Below, piece after piece: positions 33,530 to 45,269 of a stretch of DNA of 64,000 nt. Origin of the DNA: Panulirus ornatus. Lineage: Eukaryota > Arthropoda > Malacostraca > Decapoda > Palinuridae. The stretch's first letter is position 1. The number at the start of each line of letters is the position of its first letter. The translations under genes and the position numbers were made by a program. The stretch is taken from positions 1,236,325-1,300,324 of the forward strand of contig NC_092287.1 in assembly GCF_036320965.1 (NCBI RefSeq). The letters run 5' to 3'. Under the pieces are notes generated by a model. That model did not search any database. It saw only the letters and a list, made by a program, of their open reading frames with translations, and was not told the DNA's origin.

Positions 33530-34860
33530 TCGTAAAACATCATTACAATGCCGGCCATGTTGAACAAGAGTATAACAAAGCCGGCCATGTTGATAGCACA
33601 CACCTAAACTTTGCCATATTTACTCCAAGTGTTATACCAGTGTTGACTCCTGCCCCGCGGTGTTGGTGCCACAAAGACCGTCCTATGTCTCTCATATCAT
33701 CGTCCGGAGCCATTATGACGGTGGCCCAGCCAGTGGCTTGTGCATATATATAACGATAAGAGTCAGGACGAGAGTAAAATGGAAAGAATGAACCTGATAA
33801 CAGAGCAGGTAAATAAACAAATCTCCCTTAGGGTAGTCATCACCTGACAGTAATGAAGGTTATTATATCTGTAATTGTCATAATCCTCCACGAGTCGGGT
33901 GGGGGAAGGGGGGGGAACATTTCCTAATTCATCACCATTCATGCGTACTAATGACCTTGTTATCTCATCGTTAACAAGGTGACAATGTGAACAAAAAATA
34001 ATCATACAAGAAACGCTTAATTTGCTAGTCTGAGTCAAAACCCAAGACATCCAGGTCACTCACGGCCTGGGATACATTACGAGTTCCCGGGATACAGGAG
34101 TTCCCTGGAGACACGGGAGTTCCCAGGGATGAAGGAGGTCCTTGGGATCGTAAGAGTTTCCCAGGGATGCTTGAGTTCCCGGGAGTGGAGGAGTTCCCGG
34201 GGGGTGGAGGAGTGAGTTCCCGTGGATTATGATCCAGCTCAGACCGTGGCCCGGGCCTCGCCTGCTGCCACGTGATAAAAGGCTTCCCTACACAGACCAA
34301 CTCACTAAGACAATTGCCAGGACGGGAGGGGGGCTCCCGACCCCTGACCTGACGGGTCACGATCCACGACCTGGCCTGACCTGTCGGGTCATGACCTCTT
34401 GACATGACCTGCCAGTTCTGTGTACATCAATACACTGAAATACACAGCTATACACCAATGGTTTTCCAAAAACTTATCAAAAGAAAATGTCTTATAGATT
34501 CCGCCGATAACCAGACATTATCCAGGTTCATAATATCGGGAGGCAGCCTGGCCATGATCGGACGATCGGCAGTCGAGGCAAAAAAAAAAAACAAACTGGT
34601 CACCCGATTTTGTACATAAGTTGATGGGGTATGTGTATGTAAGGCGGCTCCGCTGCACCAGCTGCCACACAGCACCAGCTATGTGGCTCAACAGCAGACA
34701 AGCCACATTCATGTGTCTGCAAATGTTTTCGCTGGTGAATCAAGTTTTTATAACTTCTTTCTGAACGAAGAATGAAAACCATATAACTTGAATGTGACAA
34801 AGAAAAAATGGTGAAGTCCAATTTAAATAAAAACTGCCACATGTTCTACCTATATCAAAA
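33530..34860. other. Intergenic with a degenerate minisatellite
   Basis: Around 34080-34215 diverged units built on GAGTTCCCGGGAT recur six to seven times. A short duplication of GCCGGCCATGTTGA lies at about 33552-33592. The minus-strand frame 34025-34405 runs over the degenerate array and is not called. Confidence 0.5.

Positions 34861-34861
<1 letters not shown>

Positions 34862-34943
<82 letters not shown>
34862..34943. repeat. (TA)n microsatellite
   Basis: About 41 TA units. Confidence 0.97.
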
Positions 34944-34944
<1 letters not shown>

Positions 34945-34946
<2 letters not shown>

Positions 34947-35510
34947 CATAGCAGATGTAGTCATGTAAAAACTGATAATAATGATAATAATGATAACAGT
35001 TTAAGAAGCCCCACACGTCGTGTTTTCTATACATTCTCAGGGATGGTTCTAGTATATTCAGTCTCCAATAATTTAAAACCCATATCTCTCTAATTATCAA
35101 CACATCTAACTATCAATTTGCCTTGCTATCTACTTTTATTTTCTAATTACTTTTCCATGATAACCGAATCATTAAAGTATGTCCTGTTGACATTTGCCAA
35201 TAAAGCAGGGAGAAATTCTCATACTGGTTTACCACAGTTTAGTTTACCACGTCTTTCAAACAGCCTGCTACCTCCCCCTCCCCCCCCCTTCCACAAGAGT
35301 CCAGGGCTCACATTAAGCCCCGAGCTGGACAGGCTTTCGTCTCGAGCCCCCACTGAGCTCCACATGCAGGACGCTTAATAACATAACTAAATCATTTTTT
35401 AACAACGACTGGCATTATCATTCTCCCTGGGTAAATAACGTACGTCCACTCAGACTTACAATACAGTATAGAACCTAGCCATCCTTGTCTGAGGACAGGG
35501 GCTATGGCTG
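34945..35510. other. AT-rich intergenic, nothing recognised
   Basis: It contains ATAATG triplet repeats at about 34978-34998 and a C-rich run near 35270-35290. No gene was seen. Confidence 0.4.
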
Positions 35511-35514
35511 GAAG

Positions 35515-35806
35515 GCGTGCCTGGAACATATGAGGCGTGCTTGGAACATATGAGGCGTGCTTGGAACACATGAGGCGTGCCTGGAACATATGAGGCGTGC
35601 CTGGAACATATGAGGCGTGCCTGGAACATATGAGGCGTGCCTGGAACATATGAGGCGTGCCTGGAACATATGAGGCGTGCTTGGAACATATGAGGTGTGC
35701 CTGGAACATATGAGGCGTGCCTGGAACACATGAGGCGTGCCTGGAGCATATGAGGCGTGCCTGGAACATATGAGGCGTGCCTGGAACATATGAGGCGAGG
35801 CTTGGA
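35515..35806. repeat. 20-bp minisatellite, about 15 copies
   Basis: Units GCCTGGAACATATGAGGCGT include the palindrome CATATG. Several units differ by C/T in the first triplet or by CACATG. Confidence 0.95.
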
Positions 35807-35809
35807 AAC

Positions 35810-35992
35810 AAATGGTAAGACCGGAGCATGATTCACCTTCCCATACACAGTGACATTCACACACACACACACGCACACAGTGGAGGTGAGGGGGAGCAGC
35901 ACAGGTGTGTCCGCCCACCTGCACAGCACAATGCAGGTGGTCGGCTCAATCTTCAAGGCTTCTGACAGAATTCCACTTACACTGTCGTGAGC

Positions 35993-36036
<44 letters not shown>

Positions 36037-36272
36037 TGGGGCTCGGGCTGTCGTGGGCCTCTCCACCACCAACCCTGCCTAGCCTCCGCTCAAGGGCTTT
36101 CCTTTCATGTGCACAGAAAAGTGTTCCTCACAACACAGACTGTGTCTGGATCAAACAGCACCTGCTGTTATCATCAAGGACGCTCGCTTGATTTCATACA
36201 GAGTGCCAAAACTGTTTGTGTGGTACGGCAGCTAGTTTTACTCTCGTATTGTCTCCTCTCTTAACCTTATGC
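35810..36272. other. Intergenic with (GT)n
   Basis: (GT)n at 35995-36035 and a short CA tract at about 35857-35878. Nothing coding was recognised. Confidence 0.5.
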
Positions 36273-36273
<1 letters not shown>

Positions 36274-36342
<69 letters not shown>

Positions 36343-36580
36343 ATGGATAACATATATGCTTCTAAGTATGGTGAATATAAATCTGTGGTCAAAACCTAAA
36401 AATTCGTATAATCAGTCGAGTAATTAGCATATGAATATTATCATAATTAATCCAAGTGTTAATCAAACGCTTAATATTACGAAATTCAGTCATTTGACTC
36501 TAGATACTTAATCACCATGTAGAATAACATCTATACACAGATTTTCATTAAAATCTGAGGAAGTTGAAAATCTGAGGAAA

Positions 36581-36629
<49 letters not shown>
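36274..36629. repeat. Two (TA)n tracts with AT-rich spacer
   Basis: (AT)n at 36274-36335 and (TA)n at 36584-36629. The spacer is unassigned. Confidence 0.95.
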
Positions 36630-36632
<3 letters not shown>

Positions 36633-36725
36633 GTACACCCTAGGTGTATGCTGACTGCCTTATTTGGGATTCGAACCCTGGATCCTGGCCAGTAGGTACT
36701 CAGTAGAGGTGGAGTTAACAGGACC
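36630..36725 (-). repeat. tRNA-like / SINE relic
   Basis: On the minus strand CCAGGGTTCGAATCCCAAAT gives a good pol III B box, with a weak A-box-like segment upstream. The cloverleaf cannot be completed, so it is a relic rather than a tRNA gene. Confidence 0.35.
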
Positions 36726-36729
36726 ATCA

Positions 36730-37055
36730 CCCGTGTCGTGGGGTAAGTGAAGCACGACTCGTAGCCAACATTACTCCAGCCTCTGAAATGTTACGATTAT
36801 CATTGTGGATATTATCGCAGGATGCCACCCTCCCGCGGAGATGGTGGTTGTGAGGTAGCCTGCCCAGCGAGCAGGCCCTTCCAGACCCGCTGGAGTCTGA
36901 CCGTCCGTCGCACAAGAAGAAAGCGAAGACTTCTTCGTGAAGTAAAAATGAAGGTTCCTCTCCTGATGTTTTATGTATGTTATGATGCGATATATTGTGC
37001 ACGCATGGCTGCCCTTCCTATTACCACGCCACGAGACGCCATCAACGCTAAGACC
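36730..37055. other. Intergenic, nothing recognised
   Basis: The + frame from 36822 runs straight into the 25-bp array and has no motif before it. Confidence 0.4.
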
Positions 37056-37059
37056 CCAG

Positions 37060-37785
37060 CCACAGCCAGCCACCAGGCTCCCAGCCACAGCCAGCCACCA
37101 GGACCCCAGCCACAGCCAGCCACCAGGACCCCAGCCACAGCCAGCCACCAGGACCCCGGCCACAGCCAGCCACCAGGCCCCCAGCCACAGCCAACCACCA
37201 GGACCCCAGCCACAGCCAGCCACCAGGCCCCCGGCCACAGCCAGCCACCAGGACCCCAGCCACAGCCAGCCACCAGGACCCCAGCCACAGCCAGCCACCA
37301 GGACCCCGGCCACAGCCAGCCACCAGGACCCCGGCCACAGCCAGCCACCAGGACCCCAGCCACAGCCAGCCACCAGGACCCCGGCCACAGCCAGCCACCA
37401 GGACCCCGGCCACAGCCAGCCACCAGGACCCCGGCCACAGCCAGCCACCAGGACCACAGCCACAGCCAGTCACCAGGACCCCAGCCAGCCACCAAGACCC
37501 CAGCCACAGCCAGCCACCAGGACCCCGGCCACAGCCAGCCACCAGGACCCCAGCCAGCCACCAAGACCCCAGCCACAGCCAGCCACCAGGACCCCGGCCA
37601 CAGCCAGCCACCAGGACCCCAGCCACAGCCAGTCACCAGGACCCCAGCCAGCCACCAAGACCCCAGCCACAGCCAGCCACCAGGACCCCGGCCACAGCCA
37701 GTCACCAGGACCCCAGCCACAGCCAGCCACCAGGACCCCGGCCACAGCCAGCCACCAGGACCACAGCCAGCCACCAGGACGCGCA
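37060..37785. repeat. 25-bp minisatellite, about 29 copies
   Basis: Units contain CCACCAGGACCCCAGCCACA followed by GCCAG. Shortened units lacking the CACAG segment occur in the last third at roughly regular intervals (CCCAGCCAGCCACCAAGACC), a higher-order pattern. As 25 is not a multiple of 3, long frames are open on both strands. Confidence 0.97.
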
Positions 37786-37789
37786 CCTC

Positions 37790-38160
37790 ACTAAACCATT
37801 TGGTCCGTGATCAAAGTGTGTGTGCAGGACTTGGTCATATCCGTAGCTGGCGCCATAAGAAGCCCGGGAAGCAATCTTCGGGTTTTCTCGCCTAAGTGTT
37901 GGACACACGAGAGATTACCTCACCAACTACAAAGGCTTTGGGATTTTTTTTTGGGGGGGGGCGGCCGATGGTGGAAATTGTGATGTGGTTCTTTACTTAC
38001 CACCCTTCTCACAGTGAGCCCGGGGCCACGCTGTCATCATCACTCGTGTGTGTGTGTGGGTACACAACTACACACTTAAGACTGTAACATCAATGATTCA
38101 AACTCTTACATCTACACATCATTCCAACATAATGAAGTACTCGAGCACATATATACAGTC
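37790..38160. other. Intergenic, nothing recognised
   Basis: Mixed sequence with a T/G homopolymer junction at about 37945-37961. Confidence 0.4.
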
Positions 38161-38245
38161 GCATCCCGGGCCTACGTGGGAATCGAACCCGGGCGGGCCC
38201 GTTCGTGAGTCCATAGTTCTAAGCGGTAATCTCACCACTACAAGT
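38160..38245 (-). repeat. tRNA-derived SINE head or tRNA pseudogene
   Basis: The minus strand reads GTAGTGGTGAGATTACCGC (A-box region), then CCCGGGTTCGATTCCCACG (B box), at canonical spacing. The putative acceptor ends do not pair well, so a functional tRNA is unlikely. It differs from the 52250/55590 family. Confidence 0.45.
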
Positions 38246-38249
38246 TCCC

Positions 38250-38770
38250 ATAGGCAGAAGTCACAATCATTTTCTAAACTCCAAGAAAGAAAACGGCAAA
38301 ATCGATTGAGTTACATGGTACTGCATCCATCAATAATTACACTTCAAACTACACAATAAAAACAAGGTGAACAAGACCTCACGTAAGGTAGATGAACAAA
38401 GGTAATTACCAAGACTACTGGAAGGGCAGGATGACAACATCCATGTTGTCCTGGCTGTTATCACGATTCTTATTGGCCGTAATGTCGTTCATCAGGCCAA
38501 TCAGGGAATCAGGGCTTCCCTATTGGTCCAAAAGTGGCTGACGAAGCCAATCACGGAGTCCCTTCTAGTCCAAACCTACACAGAGCCGTTACAGGTAGGC
38601 TCCAATATTACCTTCATCATTTTTGATTGTTTATCTCGCTCCAGTCTGTCTCCTAATGAATTAAATCTTGACGATTTAAAAAAAAAAAAACAAGTTAATC
38701 CTTGGAACACAACAGTACGACCACTGAAGGTCAAGTTACAGGTTCGACTGTCATAGCCATGAACTAATAC
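38250..38770. other. Intergenic, nothing recognised
   Basis: Mixed sequence with an A run at about 38679-38690. A weak copy of the GGTCGTACC element may begin near 38708. Confidence 0.4.
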
Positions 38771-38774
38771 ATTC

Positions 38775-38960
38775 GTGTTCAAGGGTCGTACCGTCGTGCT
38801 CAGGGGTCGTACCTACATGCTCAGGGGCCTTACCGTCGTGCTGAACGGTCGTATCGTCGTGTTGCTGGGGTCGTACCGTAGTATTCAGGGGTCGTACCGT
38901 CGTACTCAAGGATCGTACCGTCGTGCTCGAGGGTCGTACCTTCGTACTCAAAGATCTTCC
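38775..38960 (+). repeat. Tandem GGTCGTACC array, about 8 diverged copies
   Basis: Units of AGGGGTCGTACCGTCGTGCT with TTC, CTC or CTG endings and scattered substitutions. It is more diverged than the 19966 array of the same family. Confidence 0.85.
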
Positions 38961-39185
38961 GTTTCGGTTTAATGAACCATCTTCAGTAAACCAAAAGGCA
39001 CGAATCAAGTGCTTTATTTATCCCCAGTGTCTTCTGACATCCACTCATCTGTAACAGATAAAAACAATTCTATAAACAAAAGAATCACGGAAAGATTCTC
39101 ATACTACTTCCCTAATGCCACAGGTTCCAGTGAATACGAACACAATAATCACAACAATTTCTAAACGAGTAATATTTAATATATT

Positions 39186-39292
39186 TATAGGTATTAACGT
39201 CGCCCCCCAACATATATTTCAACCCCAGGTTCAAATTCAGCATGAAAAATAGTCCATATACTGAGGTTTACGAGAAAATGTATCACCCTCAC
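39186..39292 (+). repeat. Dispersed repeat, copy 1 (pair with 54271)
   Basis: The ordered words TATTAACGTC, ACCCCAGGTTC, ATTCAGCATGAAAAAT, ATACTGAGGTTTAC and TATCACCC are shared with 54271-54372 at the same spacing. Nothing identifies the class. Confidence 0.6.
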
Positions 39293-39479
39293 AAAAATAC
39301 GAAATATAAAAATAGGCTAACTACCTAATCATTCTTCTTTGATCTGATCAATCTATAGCTAACTACGTAATTAATCTTCTCTGACCAGATCAATATATAG
39401 CTGACCACCTTATTAATAATGATGATTTCTTTAATCCTGACCTTACCTAATCTTCATACCAAGCCTATAGACACACAAG

Positions 39480-39712
39480 CTTCCCTACCTGTCTACCAGG
39501 ACACATGATCTTCCCTACCTGTCTACCAGGACACATGATCTTCCCTACCTGTCTACCAGGACACATGATCTTCCCTACCTGTCTACCAGGACTCATAATC
39601 TTCCCTACCTGTCTACCAGGACACATAATCTTCCCTACCTGTCTACCAGGACACATAATCTTCCCTACATGTCTACCAGGACACATAATCTTCCCTACCT
39701 GTCTACTCGGAC
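39480..39712. repeat. 30-bp minisatellite, about 8 copies
   Basis: Units read CTTCCCTACCTGTCTACCAG then GACACATGAT or GACACATAAT. The period is divisible by 3, so ten-residue peptides repeat on both strands; no gene context was seen. Confidence 0.96.
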
Positions 39713-39719
39713 ACGTATT

Positions 39720-40120
39720 CTAAGACAGTGAGTCGCTGTCAGACACACGGCAATATGATCAGATTTTGATCGGTGTTGAAAACAGTTCTTAATGTTGCTG
39801 AATGATGGAGTTTGTGGTGGACGGCGGCAGGAGGAGGCGAGTGAGTGGAGGAGAGGAGGGAGAGGGAAGGGGGGGGGGGGGGGGGCGAGCAGGAGGGAGA
39901 TGGCTGAGATTGATGGTAGGATCAACAATGCACCGCCGCTATTCCAAAATGCAAAAATTCCTGGACCGCACGACCCCTGGCGGCCGGCCTGACACTGGTG
40001 ATGTATCGTGACACCAAATACCCTGACCCCCTCTTAGTGACCCCGAGGTCAGGGGTAGTAGTAACTGGTGGCGACCGTAAGTCCAGGGTGGTGACTCCGA
40101 GGTGATATGAAAGGCAGTCG
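39720..40120. other. Intergenic with G run
   Basis: A G run at about 39869-39886 lies in a purine-rich stretch. No gene was recognised. Confidence 0.4.
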
Positions 40121-40680
40121 TGACTGGTGGAGGTTTACTTGGTGATGAAACACCTGGATCATAAGACAACTGTGGATGAGAACGAGCAAAATGAAGGACT
40201 GTTGAGTGCAAGTGAGCGACGACAGGCAAGAGAAACTGAGAGATGGACAGTAGAGGGACGGGTGGACTGTGTGTGTCTGGATTGCCTGAAAGCATTTGAC
40301 ACTATACGACTGGATCTTCAGGCTGAAACAGGGTGGACACTACTTAGATGAACAGAAAATTACCTTAGTGGAAGGGAACAAAAGACGTATGTCTGAGGGG
40401 CCTTTTCGACATGGGTTGAGTCACTGGGGGCGTACCGAAGAGCTGATTTCTGTGACCACTGATCTTCTTACTCTACGTAAATGATTTGCCAGGGATTAGA
40501 TCCATACTTATACATGTTTGCAGATGATGCCGAAGTCAGGAGGGGAGTACAAAGTGATGAATACTGCATCCACCTACGAGAGGGCCCAGACACTCTTCAG
40601 AGTTGGCCTGTTACATGGATGATGAAATTCAGTCCGAACAGATTCACAATACAGAAGATGAGACACAGTGACTGAAGGCC
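40121..40680 (+). mobile_element. CR1/Jockey-like LINE reverse transcriptase fragment
   Basis: Across three frames the order of RT motifs is kept. CLDCLKAFDT (motif A, Asp present) is near 40280, then a frame-shifted WTENYLSGREQKTYV block, YVNDLPG near 40470, MFADDAEV (motif C) near 40515, and a WMMKFSPNRFT block near 40615. Frameshifts make it non-functional. The family differs from the LINE at 1640-4090. Confidence 0.7.
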
Positions 40681-40774
40681 TCACTACCAACATCATCCAG
40701 CAAGAAATAAGCTGCAGGAATCTGTATGCGTGACTTAATCGTAAATTTTCAATACCTTAGTCAAAATGACAATC

Positions 40775-40910
40775 CTGATGTTTAATTTTCCAAAAGAAGG
40801 AACAGAGAAGGGGGCCAGGTGAGGATATTCCCTCAAAGGCCCAGTTCTCTGTTCTTAACGCTATCTCGCTAATGCGGGAAATGGCGAATAGTTTGAAAGA
40901 AAAAAAGAAA

Positions 40911-40913
<3 letters not shown>
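40775..40913 (+). mobile_element. SINE-like element, 5'-truncated second copy
   Basis: It starts at a short TTTTCCAAAAGAAGGAACAG and continues with GAGGATATTCCCTCAAAGGC, AACGCTATCTCGCTAATGCG and GAAATGGCGAATAG, matching the reverse strand of 4166-4280. It ends in an A-rich AAAGAAAAAAAGAAAG tail, then (AT)n. Confidence 0.7.

Positions 40914-40989
<76 letters not shown>
40914..40989. repeat. (TA)n microsatellite
   Basis: About 38 TA units directly after the A-rich end of the SINE-like copy, the same arrangement as at 4121-4165. Confidence 0.97.
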
Positions 40990-40991
<2 letters not shown>

Positions 40992-41432
40992 CCAGGTGTG
41001 AGTGAACGTCTGGTTGTGGCATCCTTCGGGTGAAGGAGGCAGGAGCCCCGGTCATCTCCAGCCTCCTCAGAATACCTAACAAGGAAGCACGAGGCGAAAT
41101 CCTGTGAGGAGAGATACTGCATTCCTGCTGCAGGAGTCGCTTTACGTGAGGCCCATACAAGCTCAGGACGGGAGGAATACACAGCCAAGGGTAGGTGGAT
41201 GACGCACTACAGGAGCACTAAGCCACGGGAACAGTAAACGATGAATGAACACGAAAATGTGTGAAAATGATCATAATCAGATTATCAGATGTTAATGTTG
41301 ACAGGATGAACGAGACACATGTGGTGAACATATTGTAGAGAAGAACAGGGAAGGGTGGTGGATGAAGGCTGCCAAGTATGTCACGAAAAAAGTTAAACTT
41401 AAAAAGGGAAAAATAAATAACACATATATCAG

Positions 41433-41499
<67 letters not shown>

Positions 41500-41735
41500 T
41501 TCAGTTACTTGGAGGACGTGACCTAGCCACAGACCCGTCGAAGCCAACATCATAATCAGAGCAGTGTACAGTGCGCCGGTCCGCGTCACCAGTGGCAGTT
41601 GGCAGGGTCGGCCAGCCTGGCTGACTTAGGGGTGGGGGACTCAAGATGGTGACGACACACAGACAGACAGACGCACAACCCAGCTCGGTAACCAACACCA
41701 CCACCACCAGCTAATGACCCGACCCACACCTTCAG
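40990..41735. other. Intergenic with (GA)n
   Basis: (AG)n at 41436-41496. No gene was recognised on either side. Confidence 0.5.
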
Positions 41736-41915
41736 GGGTACCGTCACAGGAAGGCTCAGGGGTACCGTCACAGGAAGGCTCAGGGGTACCGTCACAGGAA
41801 GGTTCAGGGGTACCGTCACATGGGTACCGTCACAGGAAGGTTCAGGGGTACCATCACAGGGGTACCGTCACAGGAAGGCTCAGGGGTACCGTCACAGGAA
41901 GGGTCAAGGTCAGGT
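41736..41915. repeat. 24-bp minisatellite, about 7-8 copies
   Basis: Units GGGGTACCGTCACAGGAAGG plus CTCA or TTCA, each with the palindrome GGTACC. Some units are shortened to GGGTACCGTCACAT. Confidence 0.93.
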
Positions 41916-41919
41916 TACC

Positions 41920-42398
41920 CCACTGACGGCAGCTCTGATGGTCTGAGCGAGTGACCTTCACGTCTGTAAGAGTGAGCTGGGGATGATGAGAGCGCACGGG
42001 AGCAACTGCCTGTGCTCTAAGCACAACAACCATTACACCGTCAGGCTGGCGGCGGAGGTGGGCACCATCTCAAGTGTGAGGTGAGCAGGCCAGGATATCT
42101 TGGTGCTGGTAACAACATAACGAGAAGACGACGAGGCTTCAAGAAGTTGTTGAGTCCCTCACCTGCCTCACGCGACAATAGCTCACACACTTCACCTTTC
42201 ACTAGACCCACTCCCCGCCTCTCGCTCGCCGGGCCTCTCACGCGTTTCCTTCAACGCCTTTTCCATGAGCATTAAAAAAGAATATAGGCTTGGAAAAGTC
42301 AAGTGGCGTCTCTGGTGGTGTACAAGGATTCTTGGCCTTCCTGGCGTGGTTCTTACGCTCTACTGTTGTGTTGCTCGAGGCTCAAGGCTTAAGGCGAC

Positions 42399-42482
<84 letters not shown>

Positions 42483-43335
42483 AGGGAGTAATTGTGTTGC
42501 TACCACAGAATAAGGGTCGTCAAATGTCGTACCGTCGTGTTTAAGGGTCGTACCGTCGTGGTAAATGGTCGTCGCGCTTCGGGAGGGGACACCCTCACGG
42601 TGTGGGTGACTCTGGGAAGGGGGGAGGTGGGGTTGTGGTTGTCCCCCCGGCGTCCCCTCCCCCACAGCGGACCTGCCAGCCACAGGTGTAAACACCTTCC
42701 CACGTCAACTGTTGATTGGTGTGTGTGTGTTGCTCGAGGATCATATGGACGACGCAGAGTAACCCTGGTACGCTACACCCTCCCACACAAGATCTCTATT
42801 TCCCACACTTGCTCAGGGTGTAAGGAGGTGTTGGGTGTAGGGTGTGAGTGTGTTTGACCCATCCCTGTGTAGCGAACACCATCGGTGTTGACACAGCAGT
42901 GGCAGGGGGTTAGGGGGTGGGGGGAATCTGCGAAAAAACCCCACCACCACCACAGCTCCTGATGAAGGTCCTGGTATCAACTTCCAAAGCTAACAAATAT
43001 TATCGATTTCCTATGTAGGGTTGACCGCTGGCTGCCCAGCCTACAGGAAGTCTCCCCAACACACACACACACACAAACACACACACAAGTCAGGGGATAA
43101 GATGGAGAGAAAACGGAGGTAAAGAAGGCAGCTGGAACACGCTCTCACATCATAGGCTTCCACATGGCAGATGGTAAATACGTGTAACACAGCTGTCGAC
43201 ACCACCTGTGACTGGCTGTCTTGTGTCAACACCTGCAGGGCACGACCCACTGTGGGGGGAGGGGGGGTGGGACGACTCCTTCTGTAGCTGGAGGTTATGA
43301 TGTGGACGAATATCATCATGATCTAACACCATACA
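41920..43335. other. Intergenic with (GA)n and a GGTCGTACC copy
   Basis: (GA)n at 42402-42476 and two to three units of the dispersed GTCGTACCGTCGTG motif at 42515-42575. A short CA tract lies at about 43060-43087. No gene was recognised. Confidence 0.55.
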
Positions 43336-43339
43336 CTAA

Positions 43340-44412
43340 CACCTGCAGCACCAGGGCCAAGCTAACACCTGCAGCACCAGGGCCAAGCTAACACCTGCAG
43401 CACCAGGGCCAAGCAAACACCTGCAGCACAGGGCCAAGCAAACACCTGCAGCACCAGGGCCAAGCTAACAACTGCAACACCAGGGCCAAGCTAACAACTG
43501 CAGCACCAGGGCCAAGCTAACACCTGCAGCACCAGGGCCAAGCTAACACCTGCAGCACCAGGGCCAAGCAAACACCTGCAGCACAGGGCCAAGCAAACAC
43601 CTGCAGCACCAGGGCCAAGCTAACAACTGCAGCACCAGGGCCAAGCTAACACCTGCAGCACAGGGCCAAGCTAACACCTGCAGCACCAGGGCCAAGCAAA
43701 CACCTGCAGCACAGGGCCAAGCAAACACCTGCAGCACCAGGGCCAAGCTAACACCTGCAGCACAGGGCCAAGCAAACACCTGCAGCACAGGGCCAAGCTA
43801 ACACCTGCAGCACCAGGGCCAAGCAAACACCTGCAGCACAGGGCCAAGCAAACACCTGCAGCACAGGGCCAAGCTAACACCTGCAGCACCAGGGCCAAGC
43901 AAACACCTGCAGCACAGGGCCAAGCAAACACCTGCAGCACCAGGGCCAAGCTAACACCTGCAGCACCAGGGCCAAGCTAACACCTGCAGCACCAGGGCCA
44001 AGCTAACACCTGCAGCACCAGGGCCAAGCAAACACCTGCAGCACAGGGCCAAGCAAACACCTGCAGCACCAGGGCCAAGCTAACAACTGCAACACCAGGG
44101 CCAAGCTAACACCTGCAGCACAGGGCCAAGCTAACACCTGCAGCACCAGGGCCAAGCAAACACCTGCAGCACAGGGCCAAGCTAACAACTGCAGCACCAG
44201 GGCCAAGCTAACACCTGCAGCACCAGGGCCAAGCAAACACCTGCAGCACAGGGCTAAGCAAACACCTGCAGCACCAGGGCCAAGCTAACACCTGCAGCAC
44301 CAGGGCCAAGCAAACACCTGCAGCACAGGGCCAAGCAAACACCTGCAGCACCAGGGCCAAGCCAACACCTGCAGCACCAGGGCCAAGCTAACACCTGCAG
44401 CACAGGGCCAAG
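43340..44412. repeat. 25/26-bp minisatellite, about 42 copies
   Basis: Two unit types, CAGCACCAGGGCCAAG and CAGCACAGGGCCAAG (one base shorter), each followed by CTAACACCTG or CAAACACCTG. They are interspersed in a non-random order. Cys/Trp/Leu-rich frames on the minus strand are artefacts. Confidence 0.97.
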
Positions 44413-44414
44413 CT

Positions 44415-45265
44415 AATATCTCACCAGAGGTTGTTAGCTGGGGTCACACCACAGTGGTAGGGTAATTACGCGTCACGAGCAATCCCTGAGGGAGAGGAGC
44501 ATGACCAGCTTGAGCAACCACCACGCCACTCACCACCACGCCACTCACCACCACGCCACCACCACCACCACGCCACCACCATCGCCACGCCACCAGACGT
44601 AAAACCTTCTGATGGAAACACAAATCTGACTTTAATGACTTGACTCCTTGAGGGAGAGACAGAGGAAACATTAATTTTCCAGTGTGACATAATCCAAGCT
44701 GTTCCATTATATGTCTGGCCGGCTACTGCTGCCTCAGTCAATACCAAGGACTGATCTTATTACAATATGTATTACACAGTTTGTGGCTAATTGTTTATGC
44801 AAATGAGGCTACTGTTGTTGATGTGTAAACCCCAACATGATATCGTAATTTCGTAATGTGTTCAAGTAACGAATACCACAAGTTAAATGATATTCATAAA
44901 CATATTGTTATTGCCATATGCTATCCCAACTCCCTTCTAGAACGCTCCTCCAGATCGAAGGCTGCACTCCACGCAGGTGCATAGTCAGTTGGACCACTTT
45001 ACAATGGCAAGGTCTTCCTCGCCAACTGATGATGGTACAGGCTCCTCGCAGGTGACCTTCACACTGAGGTAGCGTAAGGAACACAAGACTGACGACCCTC
45101 AACAAAAACTCCTCTTTTGGCTGCTTCTCTTTACAAAGCACTAATACAGAAGGCGAGATTCTCCAGTCCTTGGCTCCCGCTCTCCCCCACCATCCCAACA
45201 CGACCGCCTCTTCCTCCCACTAGAGGCTCCGATCATGACCGGAATCAGAAATTCGCCAGCATTTA
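44415..45265. other. Intergenic, short CCACCACGC repeat only
   Basis: At 44518-44590 CACCACGCCACT recurs several times. The rest is unassigned, including a minus-strand frame at 44908-45201 with no motif. Confidence 0.45.
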
Positions 45266-45269
45266 CCAG

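Noticed and set aside
36771..37895. Frames of 192-357 codons on both strands
   Set aside because: Produced by the 25-bp minisatellite; the repeating peptides (PATASHQ, WWLAVAGVLV) appear in several frames.
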